From Branchiibius sp. NY16-3462-2 (GTDB lineage Bacteria > Actinomycetota > Actinomycetes > Actinomycetales > Dermatophilaceae): DNA of 64,000 nt. This document shows, piece by piece, positions 63,938-64,000 of the stretch. Every line of letters begins with the position of its first letter. Positions within the stretch are counted from its first letter, which is position 1. The translations under genes were made by a program, and so were the position numbers. The notes under the pieces are model-generated. The model was not told the DNA's origin and did no database searches. It saw nothing but the letters and a program-made list of their open reading frames with translations. The stretch is from contig NZ_LVCF01000042.1 of assembly GCF_001594145.1 (NCBI RefSeq), positions 124,001-188,000 on the forward strand, read 5' to 3'.

Positions 63938-64000
63938 GCGACCTCCAGCACGGTCATCCGATGCGCGGCCCGGGTGAGCGCGACGTAGGTGACCCTAGCG
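63934..64000 (-). CDS. C-terminal end of a UvrD-like superfamily I helicase, truncated by window edge
   Basis: The last 21 codons of a gene running off the right end: ...ARVTYVALTRAAHRMTVLEVA. VTYVALTRAAHRMTV is motif VI of superfamily I helicases (consensus LxYVALTRAxxRL), which contacts ATP. The gene begins outside the window and is translationally coupled to chorismate mutase by the GTGA overlap. Whether it is UvrD, PcrA or a HelD-type ATPase cannot be read. Confidence 0.55.
   Translation of the reverse strand, partial: ARVTYVALTRAAHRMTVLEVA

Overview
The window comes from a high-GC Gram-positive bacterium of the Actinomycetota. Supporting evidence: strong G/C third-position bias, frequent GTG starts, lipoproteins next to a P55-like exporter (the mycobacterial lprG-p55 arrangement), F420-type oxidoreductases, a HAIR-type HspR operator before clpB, a DUF222/HNH (13E12-type) gene, an ECF42 sigma factor with its DGPF partner, and many promoters in which a TANNNT hexamer sits 6-7 nt before the start codon (leaderless transcripts). 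A member of the Micrococcales is my guess; I cannot fix the genus.

Layout. 1-5040: 3' end of a VanY-type peptidase, an SGNH hydrolase, an AT-richer island with a pentapeptide-repeat protein and an unknown protein (about 1530-3262), small membrane and RraB-like proteins, a TSUP exporter and an F420-type enzyme. 5100-15080: HspR-type operator and clpB, an alpha/beta hydrolase, two tandem LprG-like lipoproteins plus a P55-like MFS exporter, and a Baeyer-Villiger-type monooxygenase divergent from an acyl-CoA ligase. 15080-26030: mazEF, a MarR-controlled oxidoreductase, an NCS1 permease, xth, an SDR, pyrE, a FUSC protein, an amidohydrolase, a membrane protein preceded by a 12-codon leader ORF, a siroheme/cobalamin methyltransferase and LemA. 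26030-35000: acetyltransferase, luciferase-like enzyme, DedA, an FdhF/YdeP-type molybdoenzyme, CopC and YcnI copper proteins, and a polar amino acid ABC importer. 34450-41770: two DinB proteins with a divergent WYL regulator, an orphan VapB-like antitoxin, an rRNA/tRNA methyltransferase with a 55-residue Cys protein, DGPF plus ECF42 sigma, class II aldolase and DUF3151.

41780-54113 is a molybdenum hydroxylase (CO dehydrogenase-like, form II) cluster: regulator, MocA-like cytidylyltransferase, [DUF222/HNH insertion], MoxR ATPase (CoxD), VWA protein (CoxE), XdhC/CoxF, a GAF regulator, then CoxS-CoxL-CoxM-CoxG with 1-4 bp overlaps. MocA, XdhC, CoxD and CoxE should make and insert the Mo-cytosine dinucleotide cofactor; S, L and M form the enzyme; CoxG, with a C-terminal membrane helix, should tether it. 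It is followed by a deletion scar joining remnants of a tetR gene and an aldo/keto reductase gene.

54780-64000: a polytopic membrane protein, a drug-type ABC exporter, a His/Gly/Pro-rich protein, purA overlapping an archaeal-type class I lysyl-tRNA synthetase, a Tat-type secreted protein, chorismate mutase and the last codons of a UvrD-like helicase. Several intergenic gaps carry large palindromes; two of them (7851-7916 and 63554-63616) belong to the same sequence family. No tRNA, rRNA, CRISPR array or complete insertion sequence was recognised.
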